A stretch of DNA of 35,573 nucleotides from Candidatus Sordicultor fermentans (GCA_002385475.1 DGDO01000092.1:1-35573); one strand, 5' to 3'. Shown: positions 24,378-33,778, counted from the first letter of the stretch. Numbers and translations are program-made. Notes: generated by a model from the sequence alone, not told the origin.

Positions 24378-25322
24378 ATGCGAGGAAGAGTCACAGAAAT
24401 ATTGGGTATCAAGTATCCTATTCTCCAGGGAGGAATGGCCTGGGTATCTACTGCGCCTTTGGTGGCGGCAGTTTCGGAAGCTGGAGGGTTAGGTATCATT
24501 GGAGCAGGGGGAATGACGGGAGAGAAGCTAAGAGAGGAGATCAAAAGAACTAAATCTCTTACCGGACAGCCTTTTGGAGTGAACTTGATGCTTTTATCTA
24601 CTTATATAAAAGAGCAAATTGAAGTGGTTAAAGAGGAAAAAGTTCCAATAGTTACTACCGGTGCAGGAAATCCGGGAGAGCTGGTGGAGGAATTTGCCCG
24701 GGAAGGTATTTTAACCATTCCTGTAGTGGCATCTGTTGCTCTGGCTAAAAGGCTATTGCGTCGGGGAATAAAATTAATTATTGCTGAGGGGATGGAAGCA
24801 GGTGGTCATATTGGAGAGACAACCACCATGTGTCTGGTTCCCCAGATAGTAGATGCTGTCAGTCCACTTCCCGTGATTGCTGCCGGAGGAATAGCCGATG
24901 GAAGAGGCATGGCGGCCTGTTTTGCTTTAGGAGCAGAAGGAGTACAGATGGGCACTCGTTTTGTCTGCACTGAAGAGTGTGAAGTGCATCATCTTTATAA
25001 GGAAGCAATTGTGAAAGCGCAAGACCGCTCTACAATAGTTACTGGCACCACTACCGGTCACCCGGTACGTTGCCTTCGTAATCGTCTGACTCGCCAGTTC
25101 GAGGAATTGGAAGCTCGAAGAGCACCTGTTGAAGAAATAGAAGCTCTGGGCTCTGGTAGACTGAGAGAGGCGGTTTGTGGTAATGTAGAGGAAGGATCAG
25201 TAATGTCAGGACAAATTGCCGGTCTTATAAAAGATATTAAACCTGTTCAGCAGGTTATTGAAGATATAATCAGAGAATTTAAAGAAACAGTTAAAAAACT
25301 GCCTCAGGCGGTGGAGGATTAA
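24378..25322 (+). CDS. fabK: FabK-type enoyl-ACP reductase (flavin-dependent)
   Basis: A 314-residue TIM-barrel flavoprotein of the NPD/FabK family, expected to reduce trans-2-enoyl-ACP at the end of each elongation round. ILGIKYPILQGGMAWVS at the N terminus, EGMEAGGHIGETTTM (FMN and catalytic-site region), VIAAGGIADGRG and GAEGVQMGTRFVCTEE are diagnostic. Location between plsX and fabD favours FabK over nitronate monooxygenase. No FabI, fabF, fabH or fabZ is in the window. GAGGTGG precedes the ATG. Confidence 0.93.
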   Translation: MRGRVTEILGIKYPILQGGMAWVSTAPLVAAVSEAGGLGIIGAGGMTGEKLREEIKRTKSLTGQPFGVNLMLLSTYIKEQIEVVKEEKVPIVTTGAGNPGELVEEFAREGILTIPVVASVALAKRLLRRGIKLIIAEGMEAGGHIGETTTMCLVPQIVDAVSPLPVIAAGGIADGRGMAACFALGAEGVQMGTRFVCTEECEVHHLYKEAIVKAQDRSTIVTGTTTGHPVRCLRNRLTRQFEELEARRAPVEEIEALGSGRLREAVCGNVEEGSVMSGQIAGLIKDIKPVQQVIEDIIREFKETVKKLPQAVED

Positions 25323-25323
25323 A

Positions 25324-26265
25324 GTGGGCTGGGTGGTTCTTTTTCCTGGACAAGGGGCACAAAAGGTGGGCATGACTAAAGCTTGGTGGGATAATTATCG
25401 CCAGGAAACCGAGGAAATTATGGGGAAAGCGAGTGAAATTTGTGGGGTAGATTTGTTGCGTTTGACCCTGGAAGGACCGGAGGAAGAGCTAAACCTCACT
25501 TTTAATGCCCAACCAGCTATTTTAGCTACCAGCTTGCTCACCTGGCAGCTCTGGCAGAAAGAGTTTTCTCTGGCAGTGGATGCGGTAGCAGGACACAGTT
25601 TAGGAGAATACTCTGCCCTTTGTGCAGCAGAGAGTATAGACTTTGAAGAGGCAATTTTTCTGGTGCGAAAAAGGGGGGAGCTTATGCAAGAAGCCGTCCC
25701 CCCGGGAGAGGGAGCTATGGTGGCAGTTTTAGGACTGTCTCAAGAAAAGGTAGAAAATGTAGTGGGAGAGTTTTTCTCTCAGGGGAAAGTAGAAGTAGCC
25801 AATATTAATTCCTCTTCTGAAATAGTTCTTTCTCTTTCTCGTTCTCTTTTACCTCAAGTGGTGGATAAACTTGAAAAAGAGGGGAGCAAGAAAGTGGTAG
25901 AGTTAAAAGTCAGTGCTCCTTTTCACTCCAGTTTTATGAAAGAAGCAGCAGAGAAGTTTTCTTCCTTTTTGGAGGAAATAGAAATTAAACCTCCCCGTTA
26001 CCGCTATGTGAGCAATGTAAATGCTCAATATGTTTCCCGTCCCGAAGAAATCAGGGATTTACTGGTCAGGCAAATGTTTTCTCCGGTAAGGTGGAAGGAA
26101 GTTATGGACACTCTTTATCGTTGTGAATCTCACCACATCTGGGAGATGGGTCCCGGGACAGTGTTGAGCAAGCTTTTTTCTCGAGAATATCCCGATGTAG
26201 AAGTAAAAAATGTAAATTCCTGGAATCGGGGGAGAAAAGAAGATGAGGAGGAAAGAAAAAGATGA
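25324..26265 (+). CDS. fabD: Malonyl-CoA:ACP transacylase
   Basis: Loads malonyl groups onto acyl carrier protein. FPGQGAQ at the N terminus, VAGHSLGEYSAL with the nucleophilic serine (about residue 92) and VSAPFHSSFM with the partner histidine are all present. Length 313 is normal. Start is GTG 25324, one base after the fabK stop, with GGAGG close upstream. The end overlaps fabG by ATGA. Confidence 0.96.
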   Translation: MGWVVLFPGQGAQKVGMTKAWWDNYRQETEEIMGKASEICGVDLLRLTLEGPEEELNLTFNAQPAILATSLLTWQLWQKEFSLAVDAVAGHSLGEYSALCAAESIDFEEAIFLVRKRGELMQEAVPPGEGAMVAVLGLSQEKVENVVGEFFSQGKVEVANINSSSEIVLSLSRSLLPQVVDKLEKEGSKKVVELKVSAPFHSSFMKEAAEKFSSFLEEIEIKPPRYRYVSNVNAQYVSRPEEIRDLLVRQMFSPVRWKEVMDTLYRCESHHIWEMGPGTVLSKLFSREYPDVEVKNVNSWNRGRKEDEEERKR

Positions 26266-27008
26266 GCCTTGAAAATCAAGTAGCCATGGTAACTGGAGGT
26301 AGACGAGGTATTGGTTTTACCATTGCTCAAATTTTAGGGAAAAATGGTGCCCGGGTAGCTATAAATGATGTGGCATCTCAGGAGGAGATAGAAAAAGCAG
26401 TAGAGGAATTAAAAGAGCAAGGCATAGAAGCCCGGGGATACATCGCGGATGTTACAAAAAAAGAAGAGATTAAAACCGTGGTACAGGATATAATAAACAC
26501 CTGGGGGCAGATTGATATATTGGTGAACAATGCCGGGATTACAAGAGACGCACTTCTCGTGCGGATGAAAGATGAGGATTGGAAAGCAGTACTTGAGGTA
26601 GGGGTGCAGGGAGTTTACTATTGCACCAAAGAAGTCTTGCGGTATATGATGAAAAAGAGATACGGGAGGATAATCAATATTTCTTCGGTAGTAGGAGTAA
26701 TGGGTAACGCCGGCCAAACTAACTACTCTACCGCGAAAGCAGCTATTCTTGGCTTTACCAAATCTTTAGCCCGGGAGGTGGCGTCCTTAGGTATAACGGT
26801 TAACGCTGTAGCTCCTGGTTTTATAAACACGGAAATGACTAAGAAACTGCCGGAGGAGGTGAGAGAAGTCTGGCTTCAGCAGGTGCCTCTCCGTCGCTGG
26901 GGAGAGCCTGAAGAGGTGGCTCAAGTGGTCGCTTTTCTGGCTTCTCGAGCTGCTGGATATATTACCGGTCAAACCATCCACGTCAATGGCGGGTTGGTAA
27001 TGATTTAA
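26262..27008 (+). CDS. fabG: 3-oxoacyl-ACP reductase FabG
   Basis: An SDR-family NADPH-dependent ketoreductase of fatty acid elongation, 248 residues. The cofactor motif TGGRRGIGF is near residue 11, VNNAGITRD near 87, and the catalytic Ser-Tyr-Lys set is in NISSVVGVMGNAGQTNYSTAK. The loop AVAPGFINTEMT is typical FabG. It overlaps fabD by four bases and is followed by acpP 27 bases later. Confidence 0.97.
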   Translation: MSLENQVAMVTGGRRGIGFTIAQILGKNGARVAINDVASQEEIEKAVEELKEQGIEARGYIADVTKKEEIKTVVQDIINTWGQIDILVNNAGITRDALLVRMKDEDWKAVLEVGVQGVYYCTKEVLRYMMKKRYGRIINISSVVGVMGNAGQTNYSTAKAAILGFTKSLAREVASLGITVNAVAPGFINTEMTKKLPEEVREVWLQQVPLRRWGEPEEVAQVVAFLASRAAGYITGQTIHVNGGLVMI

Positions 27009-27035
27009 AAACTACTTCAGGTAGGAGGTGTAACT

Positions 27036-27269
27036 ATGGATATTTTTTCTAAGGTTAAGGAAATAGTAGTAGATCAGTTAGGAGTAGATGGAGAAGACGT
27101 TGCTCCCGATGCTTCCTTTATCGATGATTTGGGGGCTGATTCTCTTGATATCGTGGAGCTAATCATGGCTTTTGAAGAGGAATTTGATATTGAAATACCA
27201 GATGAAGATGCAGAAAAAATAACCACAGTGGGAGAAGCAGTAGAATATATCGAGTCTAAAGTAGGATAA
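27036..27269 (+). CDS. acpP: Acyl carrier protein
   Basis: A 77-residue acidic protein with the phosphopantetheine attachment site GADSLD (Ser36) and the EFDIEIPDEDAEKI helix region. It carries the growing acyl chain for the neighbouring Fab enzymes. GTAGGAGGTGT gives a strong ribosome-binding site, fitting the high expression of this protein. Confidence 0.98.
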   Translation: MDIFSKVKEIVVDQLGVDGEDVAPDASFIDDLGADSLDIVELIMAFEEEFDIEIPDEDAEKITTVGEAVEYIESKVG

Positions 27270-27989
27270 TTGTATTGCCCCGTGTCTAGTTCGGACATTG
27301 ACTTTTCAGTGCTGGAGGAAAGAATTGGATATGTCTTTAAAGACGAAGAAGTTCTCAGAACTGCTCTGCGCCACAAATCAGCGCTGGAAGGAAGAGATGG
27401 CAGTTGCAACGATAAGTTAGAATGGTTGGGAGATGCGGTAGTCGGTTTTTTTGTTGCCGACTACCTCTTTCACCATTACGATAAACCCCGGAGCTGGTTG
27501 TCCTTAGCTAAATCAAAATTGGTAAGTGAAGAGTGTTTAGCTTATTTAGCCCGGAAGATTGAATTGGCAAGGTTTATCGAATTAGGTAAAGGAGAAGAAA
27601 GAAGTGGAGGGCGAGAAAAAGATTCCATACTGGCCAGTTCCTTAGAAGCGCTGGCTGGAGCAGTTTTTGTTGACTCCTCTTCTTATGAGGAGACCAGAAA
27701 AGTTCTGGAATTAATTTTTTGTGAGGCAGGAGATATTAGTTCTCTTAATCTCTCAGTTAACTATAAGGGGCTGCTTCAGCGGTGGTGCTTGCAATATTAT
27801 AATTGTCTCCCTCGTTACGAAACTTTAAGTCAGGGGAATCAGGACTTTTATCGGGTAGAGGTTAAGATTGGAGAAAATAGTATAGCCTGGGGAGAGGGTA
27901 AGAATAAGAAAAGAGCGGAGCAGGAAGCAGCCAGGAAAGCTTTAGAAGTTTTGAGCAGCGGTGATCAATTTCCCAATAAAGGTCAATAA
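27270..27989 (+). CDS. rnc: Ribonuclease III, with an altered metal ligand
   Basis: A 239-residue double-strand-specific RNase with an N-terminal nuclease domain and a C-terminal dsRNA-binding domain (NYKGLLQRW to AEQEAARKALEVL). The signature reads NDKLEWLGDAV, keeping Glu51 and Asp55. In the second metal-binding block ILADxxEAL the aspartate equivalent to E. coli Asp114 is Ser123 (ILASSLEAL), while Glu126 is kept. Activity may be changed. Start TTG 27270 follows acpP directly; AGGA is only 3 bases away, and GTG 27282 is an alternative. The stop overlaps smc by one base. Confidence 0.93.
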   Translation: MYCPVSSSDIDFSVLEERIGYVFKDEEVLRTALRHKSALEGRDGSCNDKLEWLGDAVVGFFVADYLFHHYDKPRSWLSLAKSKLVSEECLAYLARKIELARFIELGKGEERSGGREKDSILASSLEALAGAVFVDSSSYEETRKVLELIFCEAGDISSLNLSVNYKGLLQRWCLQYYNCLPRYETLSQGNQDFYRVEVKIGENSIAWGEGKNKKRAEQEAARKALEVLSSGDQFPNKGQ

Positions 27990-30900
27990 TGTATTTAAAG
28001 AAAATAATCATTCAAGGCTTCAAATCTTTTGCCCATCTTACCACCATTGATCTTTCTCCAGGTTTAAATGTGGTTGTGGGTCCTAATGGTTCGGGTAAAA
28101 GTAACCTCATTGATGCTCTGCGCTGGGTGTGGGGAGATACGGCGCGAGAGCTCAGGGTTACTCAAAACCGGGAAGTCATATTTAACGGCTCAAAAACAGT
28201 TAAACCACTGGGAATGGCTGAAATTGAAGTGTGGTGGGGAGACCGGTCAGGGGTAAATCTAAAGGTGGCAAGAAGAATATTTGCCTCTGGAGAGTCAGAA
28301 TATTTCTTCTGTGATGAAAAAATCCGCTGGAGAGAATGGAAAGAGAATTTAGAAAAAGAAGGCCTGGGAATAGAGCGTTTAAGTGCTGGTATTGTAGGGG
28401 CAGGAGATCTGCAAGCCCTGCTTTATGAGACACCTCTGGAGCGGTTGCAATGGTTAGAGACGGTAAGCGGTGCTGGAGAGTGGAAAAAAAAGCTGTATCA
28501 GATTTCTCTCCGTTTGGAAAAGATAGAGAGCAGAAGAAGACTTCTGGAGGAGCGATTAAAAGAGCTGGGCCTTCAAGTAGAAAAATGGAAATTGTGGGCC
28601 CAGGAGGAAGAAGAATACCTCTCCCTGGAGAGGGAATGGAGAGAAACCAGAGCACTCTATATTCAGGAAATGATAAGGCTCCGTCAGGAGAAAGTTTCTC
28701 TTCTTAAAAAAGAAATAGAAATGGAAGAAGAAAAAATAAGGGAGGGAGAGGAAGAGAAAAGAAAATGGGAGGATATTTTTTCTTCTCTTTCCATTGTTTG
28801 GGATAAATGCCAGAGAGAAAAGAGAAATATAGAGAACGAGATAGAGGAAAAGAAGAAAGAGAAAAAGAAAGAAGAGGAAAAACTCTATTATCTTTTAACT
28901 GAGATGAGAGAAAACAGGAAAAACTCTCTCCGGATTAAAGAAAAACTTTCCCGGTGGGAAGTGGAGATTAATCTCTGGGAAGAAAGAGAGAGGAAATGGA
29001 GAGAAGATTTTTCTTTTGTAGAGAACGAGATAGAGGAAATAGACGACAAAAAGTTAATGCTTCAGCTTGAAGAAAGAGAAAATGCTCTCCGGGAGTTAGA
29101 AACAAAGAAAATTCATCTGCGGGAACGAGAGCGTCATTGGAAAGAAGACAGGGAAAAACTGGAAGCCCGTCTCCGGAGTGAGATGCGCAAAGAAAAAAGA
29201 ACAGAAGAGGAAATTTTGGAGCTCGAAGATAAGATTAAAAGAGGAGAAGAAGATATCAGAGATATAGAAAGTAAATTAGAGAGGAGAAAAGAAGAGGGAA
29301 AGATTTTAGAAGAAAAACTGGAAAAAGGGAAGGTAATTCTGCGAAGTGTTTCCCAGAAGATAAATAGCCGAAGGAAAAGAGAGCAAGGGGAGGAGGAATG
29401 GGAAAAAGAATTAAATGCTCGAGGCTGGTCTCGGCGGGCGGTACAGGCTCTTGGCTGGCTCTGGGAAAACCAGGATATTGAAAGAGAAAGCCCTGATTTG
29501 GAACTGTCTTCACAAGAGCCCGGGCGATGGTGTGTTTCTTCTTCTGCTGTGCCTCCTGTTTTCTGGAGAGAGTGCCAGAAAAAAGAAGCTCTTCATCTTT
29601 TTCAGAGTGGCGAGCTGCCTGATGAGAATCTGGTAACCTCCGATGGAAGTCTAATCTTTTTGCGCAGTGGATTTCTTTTGTTTCCTGGACAATTAATTTC
29701 TTCGGCAGGGGAACCTCGTTTTTATCGCTCTTGGAAGAAAAGAGAAAAAAAGTGGCAGGGTAAAATAGCTTCTTGGGAAAATAAAGTCCGGGATATTGCT
29801 AAAGAAGAAAAGAACGAAGAAGAGAAGCTGTGGAAGAAAAAGCTGGAGACAGAGAAAGAAAAAGAAAAATTAGCTTACCGGGAAAAAGAGAAAGAAGAAA
29901 GGGAAAGAGAGATAAAAGAACTTAAAAAAGAGATAGAGTTAATAACTGATAAAAAAAGCATTGAAGAGAAAGAACTGGTTACAATAGAAGAAGAGATAGC
30001 GAGGGTAAAAGAAAATATCTCTCAAATCCGATGTTGCATAAAAGAACGAGAAAAAGAGAAAATAAAAAAAGAAGAAAGAGAAAGAGAAAGAGAAAAGATT
30101 TTGTGGGAGATGCAATCCCTGAAGAAGGAAGCAGAGGAGGCCCTTGAGATTTTAAAGAGAGAAGAAGAGGAAAAAAGAAGATATGGAGAAAGATTGAGCG
30201 AAGAAGGAAACAAAATCCGGGTGATAGAAGTTTTCCTGGAGCAGAAGATGAAAGAACAAAAGCAAAAAGAAGAAGAGGAAAAACGCTTAAATGAAGAAAT
30301 TGATTTAGCTAAGAAAAAAATCCAAGATATAGCAAAAGAGAGGGAAGAGAGAGAAAGGAAATTAGAGAAAGCTCTTATTTTAGAAGAAAAGTTAGATTCG
30401 GAGATAAAAGAGTTTTCTCGAGAACTGGAAAAAGTGGGCAGTTTTTGTCCTGCACTTTCCTCAACCCGTGTAGATATAAAAGAGCTGGAGTATTCTCTCC
30501 AGAAAAAAGAGGAATTGTTGCGGAAAAAGAGGTTTATTCCTGGAGCAGGTGAAGAATTTGCTCGAGTAGAAGAACGTTTTTCTTCCTTAAAGGAAAAAAA
30601 TGAGTGCTGTAAAGCCGGTCTGCACCTGGTGGGAGAAGGAGTTTCTCTTGCTCAGAAAGAAATCAGAAAAAGCTTTCAGGAATTTCTTTACGAGGTAAAT
30701 GAAAGATTTTCTTGCTTTTTTAAAGAAATTTTCCCCGGAGGAGAGGCTCAACTCCTTTTTCAGGGAGATAAAGCAGAAATAGAAGTGCGTCTGCCGGGAA
30801 AGAGAAAACAGAATTTGTCTCTTTTATCCAGTGGAGAAAGGTCATTGGTGGCCCTGTGCTTTCTGTTTGCAGTTTTTGAGGTAGCTGATTTACCTTTTTG

Positions 30901-31108
30901 CTTTCTGGATGAGGTAGATGCTAATTTAGACCATGCCAACAGTCTGCTTCTGGCTCAATTGCTGAAGAATATTTCTCAAGACCGACAGGTGGTGATGGTA
31001 ACTCACCAGGAAGAAGTGATGGAAGTAGCAGATCAAATAATTGGAGTCACTATGAATGACCCGGGGGTTTCCCAGGCAGTTTGTCTTGACGGGAAATCTT
31101 TTCAATAG
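27989..31108 (+). CDS. smc: Chromosome segregation protein SMC, divergent short form
   Basis: A 1039-residue ABC-type ATPase for chromosome compaction; bacterial SMC is usually near 1170. The N-terminal head has GPNGSGKSNLIDALRWVWG, the C-terminal head LLSSGERSLVALCFLFAVFE (LSSGE for the usual LSGGE) and FCFLDEVDANLDHAN. Two very Lys/Glu/Arg-rich coiled coils flank a middle segment at about 474-575. That segment is only about 100 residues and does not show the usual glycine-rich hinge patterns, so the dimerising hinge is reduced or highly diverged. The neighbours rnc and ftsY are standard. No scpA or scpB is in the window. Confidence 0.92.
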   Translation: MYLKKIIIQGFKSFAHLTTIDLSPGLNVVVGPNGSGKSNLIDALRWVWGDTARELRVTQNREVIFNGSKTVKPLGMAEIEVWWGDRSGVNLKVARRIFASGESEYFFCDEKIRWREWKENLEKEGLGIERLSAGIVGAGDLQALLYETPLERLQWLETVSGAGEWKKKLYQISLRLEKIESRRRLLEERLKELGLQVEKWKLWAQEEEEYLSLEREWRETRALYIQEMIRLRQEKVSLLKKEIEMEEEKIREGEEEKRKWEDIFSSLSIVWDKCQREKRNIENEIEEKKKEKKKEEEKLYYLLTEMRENRKNSLRIKEKLSRWEVEINLWEERERKWREDFSFVENEIEEIDDKKLMLQLEERENALRELETKKIHLRERERHWKEDREKLEARLRSEMRKEKRTEEEILELEDKIKRGEEDIRDIESKLERRKEEGKILEEKLEKGKVILRSVSQKINSRRKREQGEEEWEKELNARGWSRRAVQALGWLWENQDIERESPDLELSSQEPGRWCVSSSAVPPVFWRECQKKEALHLFQSGELPDENLVTSDGSLIFLRSGFLLFPGQLISSAGEPRFYRSWKKREKKWQGKIASWENKVRDIAKEEKNEEEKLWKKKLETEKEKEKLAYREKEKEEREREIKELKKEIELITDKKSIEEKELVTIEEEIARVKENISQIRCCIKEREKEKIKKEEREREREKILWEMQSLKKEAEEALEILKREEEEKRRYGERLSEEGNKIRVIEVFLEQKMKEQKQKEEEEKRLNEEIDLAKKKIQDIAKEREERERKLEKALILEEKLDSEIKEFSRELEKVGSFCPALSSTRVDIKELEYSLQKKEELLRKKRFIPGAGEEFARVEERFSSLKEKNECCKAGLHLVGEGVSLAQKEIRKSFQEFLYEVNERFSCFFKEIFPGGEAQLLFQGDKAEIEVRLPGKRKQNLSLLSSGERSLVALCFLFAVFEVADLPFCFLDEVDANLDHANSLLLAQLLKNISQDRQVVMVTHQEEVMEVADQIIGVTMNDPGVSQAVCLDGKSFQ

Positions 31109-31121
31109 AAAAAGGAGAGAT

Positions 31122-32039
31122 ATGATGGAAAAAGAAACTACCTGGCAGAGATGGGTGAAAGGTATGGGAAAAATGAAGGAGGAGGTAAAAGAACATTTTT
31201 CCCAGCTATGGAGCAAAAAAGAAACAGGAGAAAAAGATTGGGAAGAGCTGGAAGAATTGCTCATTCAGGCCGATATGGGGCCTGCCTTATCCCTGGAAAT
31301 AGTGGAAGAATTTCGGGAGTTTAAAAAGTCCCGGGGAGGAGATGACTGGCAGGAATGGTTATATCAAAAATTGTTCTCTCTTCTGGAGGGAAATGATCCC
31401 TCTCTTTTTGCTTCTGCTAAAGAAGGAGAACTAAAGGCTATAATTCTTTCTGGAGTTAATGGAGTGGGAAAGACCACAGCAGCTGGCAAACTGGCTTATC
31501 TCTTTAGAAATAAAGGGGAGAAAGTTAGCCTCATTGCTGCTGATACTTTTCGAGCTGCGGCTATGGAGCAGCTGGAGGTTTGGGCACAAAGAGCAAAATG
31601 TCGCTATTTTCGGGGGACAGAGGGCGCAGATCCGGGAGCAGTGGTATTCGATGGAATTAGCTCTGCTCGCCACCAGGGAGACACTTTAGTTATTATTGAT
31701 ACAGCAGGAAGGTCTCATGTCAACAAGAACCTGCTTGCTGAATTGGAAAAAGTAGTGCGAGTTACTAAAAAGTTGATTCTCCCTTCTAACCTGGAGAGTA
31801 TTTTAGTTATCGATGCTTTAGCCGGTCAGAATGCTTTTTTACAGGCTCAATCTCTATTTCCAGTGGCTGACCTCAGTGGTATCATTCTCACTAAATGGGA
31901 TAGCCAGGCTAAAGGGGGAATTGTTTTCCGTATTGGTAAAGAATTTCATCTTCCGGTGAAATATTTAGGAGTAGGAGAAGGGATAGAAGATCTGGTTCCC
32001 TTTGATGCGGAGGAGTTTGTGAAAACTATAGTTTACTGA
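31122..32039 (+). CDS. ftsY: Signal recognition particle receptor FtsY
   Basis: The membrane-associated SRP-receptor GTPase, partner of Ffh. The N domain is at about 15-95; the G domain has GVNGVGKTTAAGK (G1), DTFRAAAMEQL, DTAGR (G3), TKWDSQAKGG (G4) and GVGEGIEDL (G5 region). About 305 residues, a short-N-terminus FtsY without a long acidic A domain. The frame is open from 31056 inside smc, but AAAGGAG (31111-31117) points to ATG 31122 or 31125. The gap to smc is 13 bases. Confidence 0.96.
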   Translation: MMEKETTWQRWVKGMGKMKEEVKEHFSQLWSKKETGEKDWEELEELLIQADMGPALSLEIVEEFREFKKSRGGDDWQEWLYQKLFSLLEGNDPSLFASAKEGELKAIILSGVNGVGKTTAAGKLAYLFRNKGEKVSLIAADTFRAAAMEQLEVWAQRAKCRYFRGTEGADPGAVVFDGISSARHQGDTLVIIDTAGRSHVNKNLLAELEKVVRVTKKLILPSNLESILVIDALAGQNAFLQAQSLFPVADLSGIILTKWDSQAKGGIVFRIGKEFHLPVKYLGVGEGIEDLVPFDAEEFVKTIVY

Positions 32040-32067
32040 AAGAACAATGAGGGGTGCACCGTTTTTT

Positions 32068-32086
32068 GGTTGTTTTTAAAACAATT
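32068..32086. promoter_or_regulatory. AT-rich palindrome upstream of ffh promoter
   Basis: TTGTTTTTAAAACAA with a GG lead resembles the perfect palindrome at 284-300, and like it ends shortly before a TTGACA promoter box (13 bases). It could also be the end signal of the ftsY transcript, although it has no GC-rich stem. Confidence 0.3.
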
Positions 32087-32098
32087 TCTCAGGGTTTC

Positions 32099-32127
32099 TT
32101 GACAGAGAAGAGCGAGCCGATTATTAT
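32099..32127 (+). promoter_or_regulatory. Promoter of the ffh operon
   Basis: Consensus TTGACA (32099-32104), 17-base spacer, TATTAT (32122-32127). It lies 32 bases before the ffh start and is one of the two strongest promoters in the window. Confidence 0.65.
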
Positions 32128-32159
32128 CTTATATGTTTCAGTAAAAAGGAGAGTTGTTC

Positions 32160-33497
32160 GTGTTTGAAGCTTTAACTGACAAATTTAATGCTATTTTTAA
32201 AAAGTTGCGGAGTAAAGGAAAATTATCTGAGGAGGATGTAGATGCCATTCTTAAGGAATTGAGGATGGTACTACTGGAATCCGATGTCCACTATCGAGTA
32301 GCTAAAGACCTTACCTCTCGGGTAAGAGAAAGAGCGGTGGGGAAAGAGGTGATGGAGAGTGTAACTCCTGGAGAAATGGTTATTAAAATTCTCTGGGAGG
32401 AAATTCGCCAGATATTGGGAGGGGAAGCTCGGGAGCTGAATCTTTCTGGTTCTTTTCCTGCTTCTGTGATGATGGTGGGATTGCAGGGCTCAGGTAAGAC
32501 CACCACTTGCGGGAAACTGGGAGTATATTTGAAAGAAAGAGGTTTCTTTCCTCTTCTGGTCTCCACTGATACCCGCCGTCCAGCAGCCAAAGAACAGCTA
32601 AGGATTCTTGCTCAAACGGCAAAATTAGAGTTTTTTGATGATCCTCAGGCTTCTACTCCTCAAGAGATGATAAAGAAAGCTCGAGATTACGCTCGAGAAA
32701 AAAGTTTAGATGTAATTTTAGTGGACACTGCAGGTAGATTACACGTAGAAGAAGAGCTTCTCGAGGAGTTGAAAGAGCTAATCGAAGAGGAAGAGTTTTC
32801 GGAAAGATTTTTAGTTTTAGATGCTACTACCGGTCAGGAAGCAGTGAAGGTAGCCCAGAGTTTTGAAAGCTGGGTGCATCCTACAGGACTCATCTTAACC
32901 AAAGTGGACACTGACGCCCGGGGTGGAGCGGTTCTATCCATTGTGGCTCAAACAGGGTGGCCGGTGAAACTGGTGGGAGTGGGTGAAAAGCTCAATCAGA
33001 TAGAAGTTTTCCATCCCGATAGAATGGCCAGCCGGATAATGGGATTGGGAGACACTTTGACCTTCATTGAAAAAGTGGATCGAGCCATAAGTGAGGAAGA
33101 AAAGAAAAAATTAGAAAAGAAGATAGAGAAAAAGGAGTTAGATTTTAACGATTTTCTGGAAGAGTTGCAGCGGGTGAAAAATGTAGGATCTTTTCAGGAA
33201 ATTCTGGATATGTTCCCCGGGCAAATACGAGGGATGATGTCTCAGGTGGATGGAGAAAAAAATCTGAAAAGAGTGGAAGCTATAATCAACTCTATGACTC
33301 GTGAAGAGCGGGAGAACCCTTCTCTCATTGGTGCCAGTCGCAAAAGGAGGATTGCTCAAGGTAGTGGTACCACAGTACAAGAGGTAAATAAATTACTCAA
33401 GCAATTTGAAGATTTTCGTAAGCTATGGAAACAAATGAAGAAAGGCCGCCCTCTTCCTTCTTCTAAGGGGAGAGGATTTTTTGGCTTAGGAAGATAG
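32160..33497 (+). CDS. ffh: Signal recognition particle protein Ffh
   Basis: The SRP54-type GTPase that binds signal peptides and 4.5S RNA. NG domain: GLQGSGKTTTCGK (G1, about residue 106), DTRRPAAKEQL, VDTAGRLHVEEEL and TKVDTDARGG. The methionine-rich M domain runs from about 325 (FNDFLEELQRVKNVGSFQEI, DMFPG, RKRRIAQGSGTTVQEVNKLL). About 445 residues. The frame opens at TTG 32154, only 2 bases after AAGGAG (32146-32151); GTG 32160, 8 bases after it, gives the typical MFEALTDKF start. Confidence 0.97.
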   Translation: MFEALTDKFNAIFKKLRSKGKLSEEDVDAILKELRMVLLESDVHYRVAKDLTSRVRERAVGKEVMESVTPGEMVIKILWEEIRQILGGEARELNLSGSFPASVMMVGLQGSGKTTTCGKLGVYLKERGFFPLLVSTDTRRPAAKEQLRILAQTAKLEFFDDPQASTPQEMIKKARDYAREKSLDVILVDTAGRLHVEEELLEELKELIEEEEFSERFLVLDATTGQEAVKVAQSFESWVHPTGLILTKVDTDARGGAVLSIVAQTGWPVKLVGVGEKLNQIEVFHPDRMASRIMGLGDTLTFIEKVDRAISEEEKKKLEKKIEKKELDFNDFLEELQRVKNVGSFQEILDMFPGQIRGMMSQVDGEKNLKRVEAIINSMTREERENPSLIGASRKRRIAQGSGTTVQEVNKLLKQFEDFRKLWKQMKKGRPLPSSKGRGFFGLGR

Positions 33498-33520
33498 AGA
33501 CGAAAGGAGAAGAATAGAAA

Positions 33521-33778
33521 ATGGCGGTGAAATTGAGATTGTCTCGAATTGGTCGTAAGCATCTTCCCTATTATCGAATTGTGGCCATTGATTCTCGAAA
33601 AGCGAGAGATGGTAGACCGATCGAAATTCTGGGCAATTATTCTCCCCTGGCCGACCCACCTCTGTGGTCTCTACGGACAGAGCGGATAGAATACTGGATT
33701 TCTCAGGGAGCGGAAGTGTCCGACAAAGTTAAAGCTCTTCTTAAAGAAGCGAAGAAGCTGGAGGCTCAGACAAAATGA
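33521..33778 (+). CDS. rpsP: 30S ribosomal protein S16
   Basis: 85 residues: VKLRLSRIGRKHLPYYRIVA, DSRKARDGRPIEILGNYSPL and the ERIEYWISQGAEVSDKVKALL segment are all canonical S16. AAAGGAG precedes the ATG. It follows ffh in the usual order, and its stop overlaps khpA by ATGA. Confidence 0.98.
   Translation: MAVKLRLSRIGRKHLPYYRIVAIDSRKARDGRPIEILGNYSPLADPPLWSLRTERIEYWISQGAEVSDKVKALLKEAKKLEAQTK

Noticed and set aside
28200..30213. Several minus-strand and alternate-frame ORFs across smc
   Set aside because: The Lys/Glu-rich coiled coil gives stop-poor antisense frames of Ser/Leu/Phe-rich sequence; SMC is intact in the main frame.
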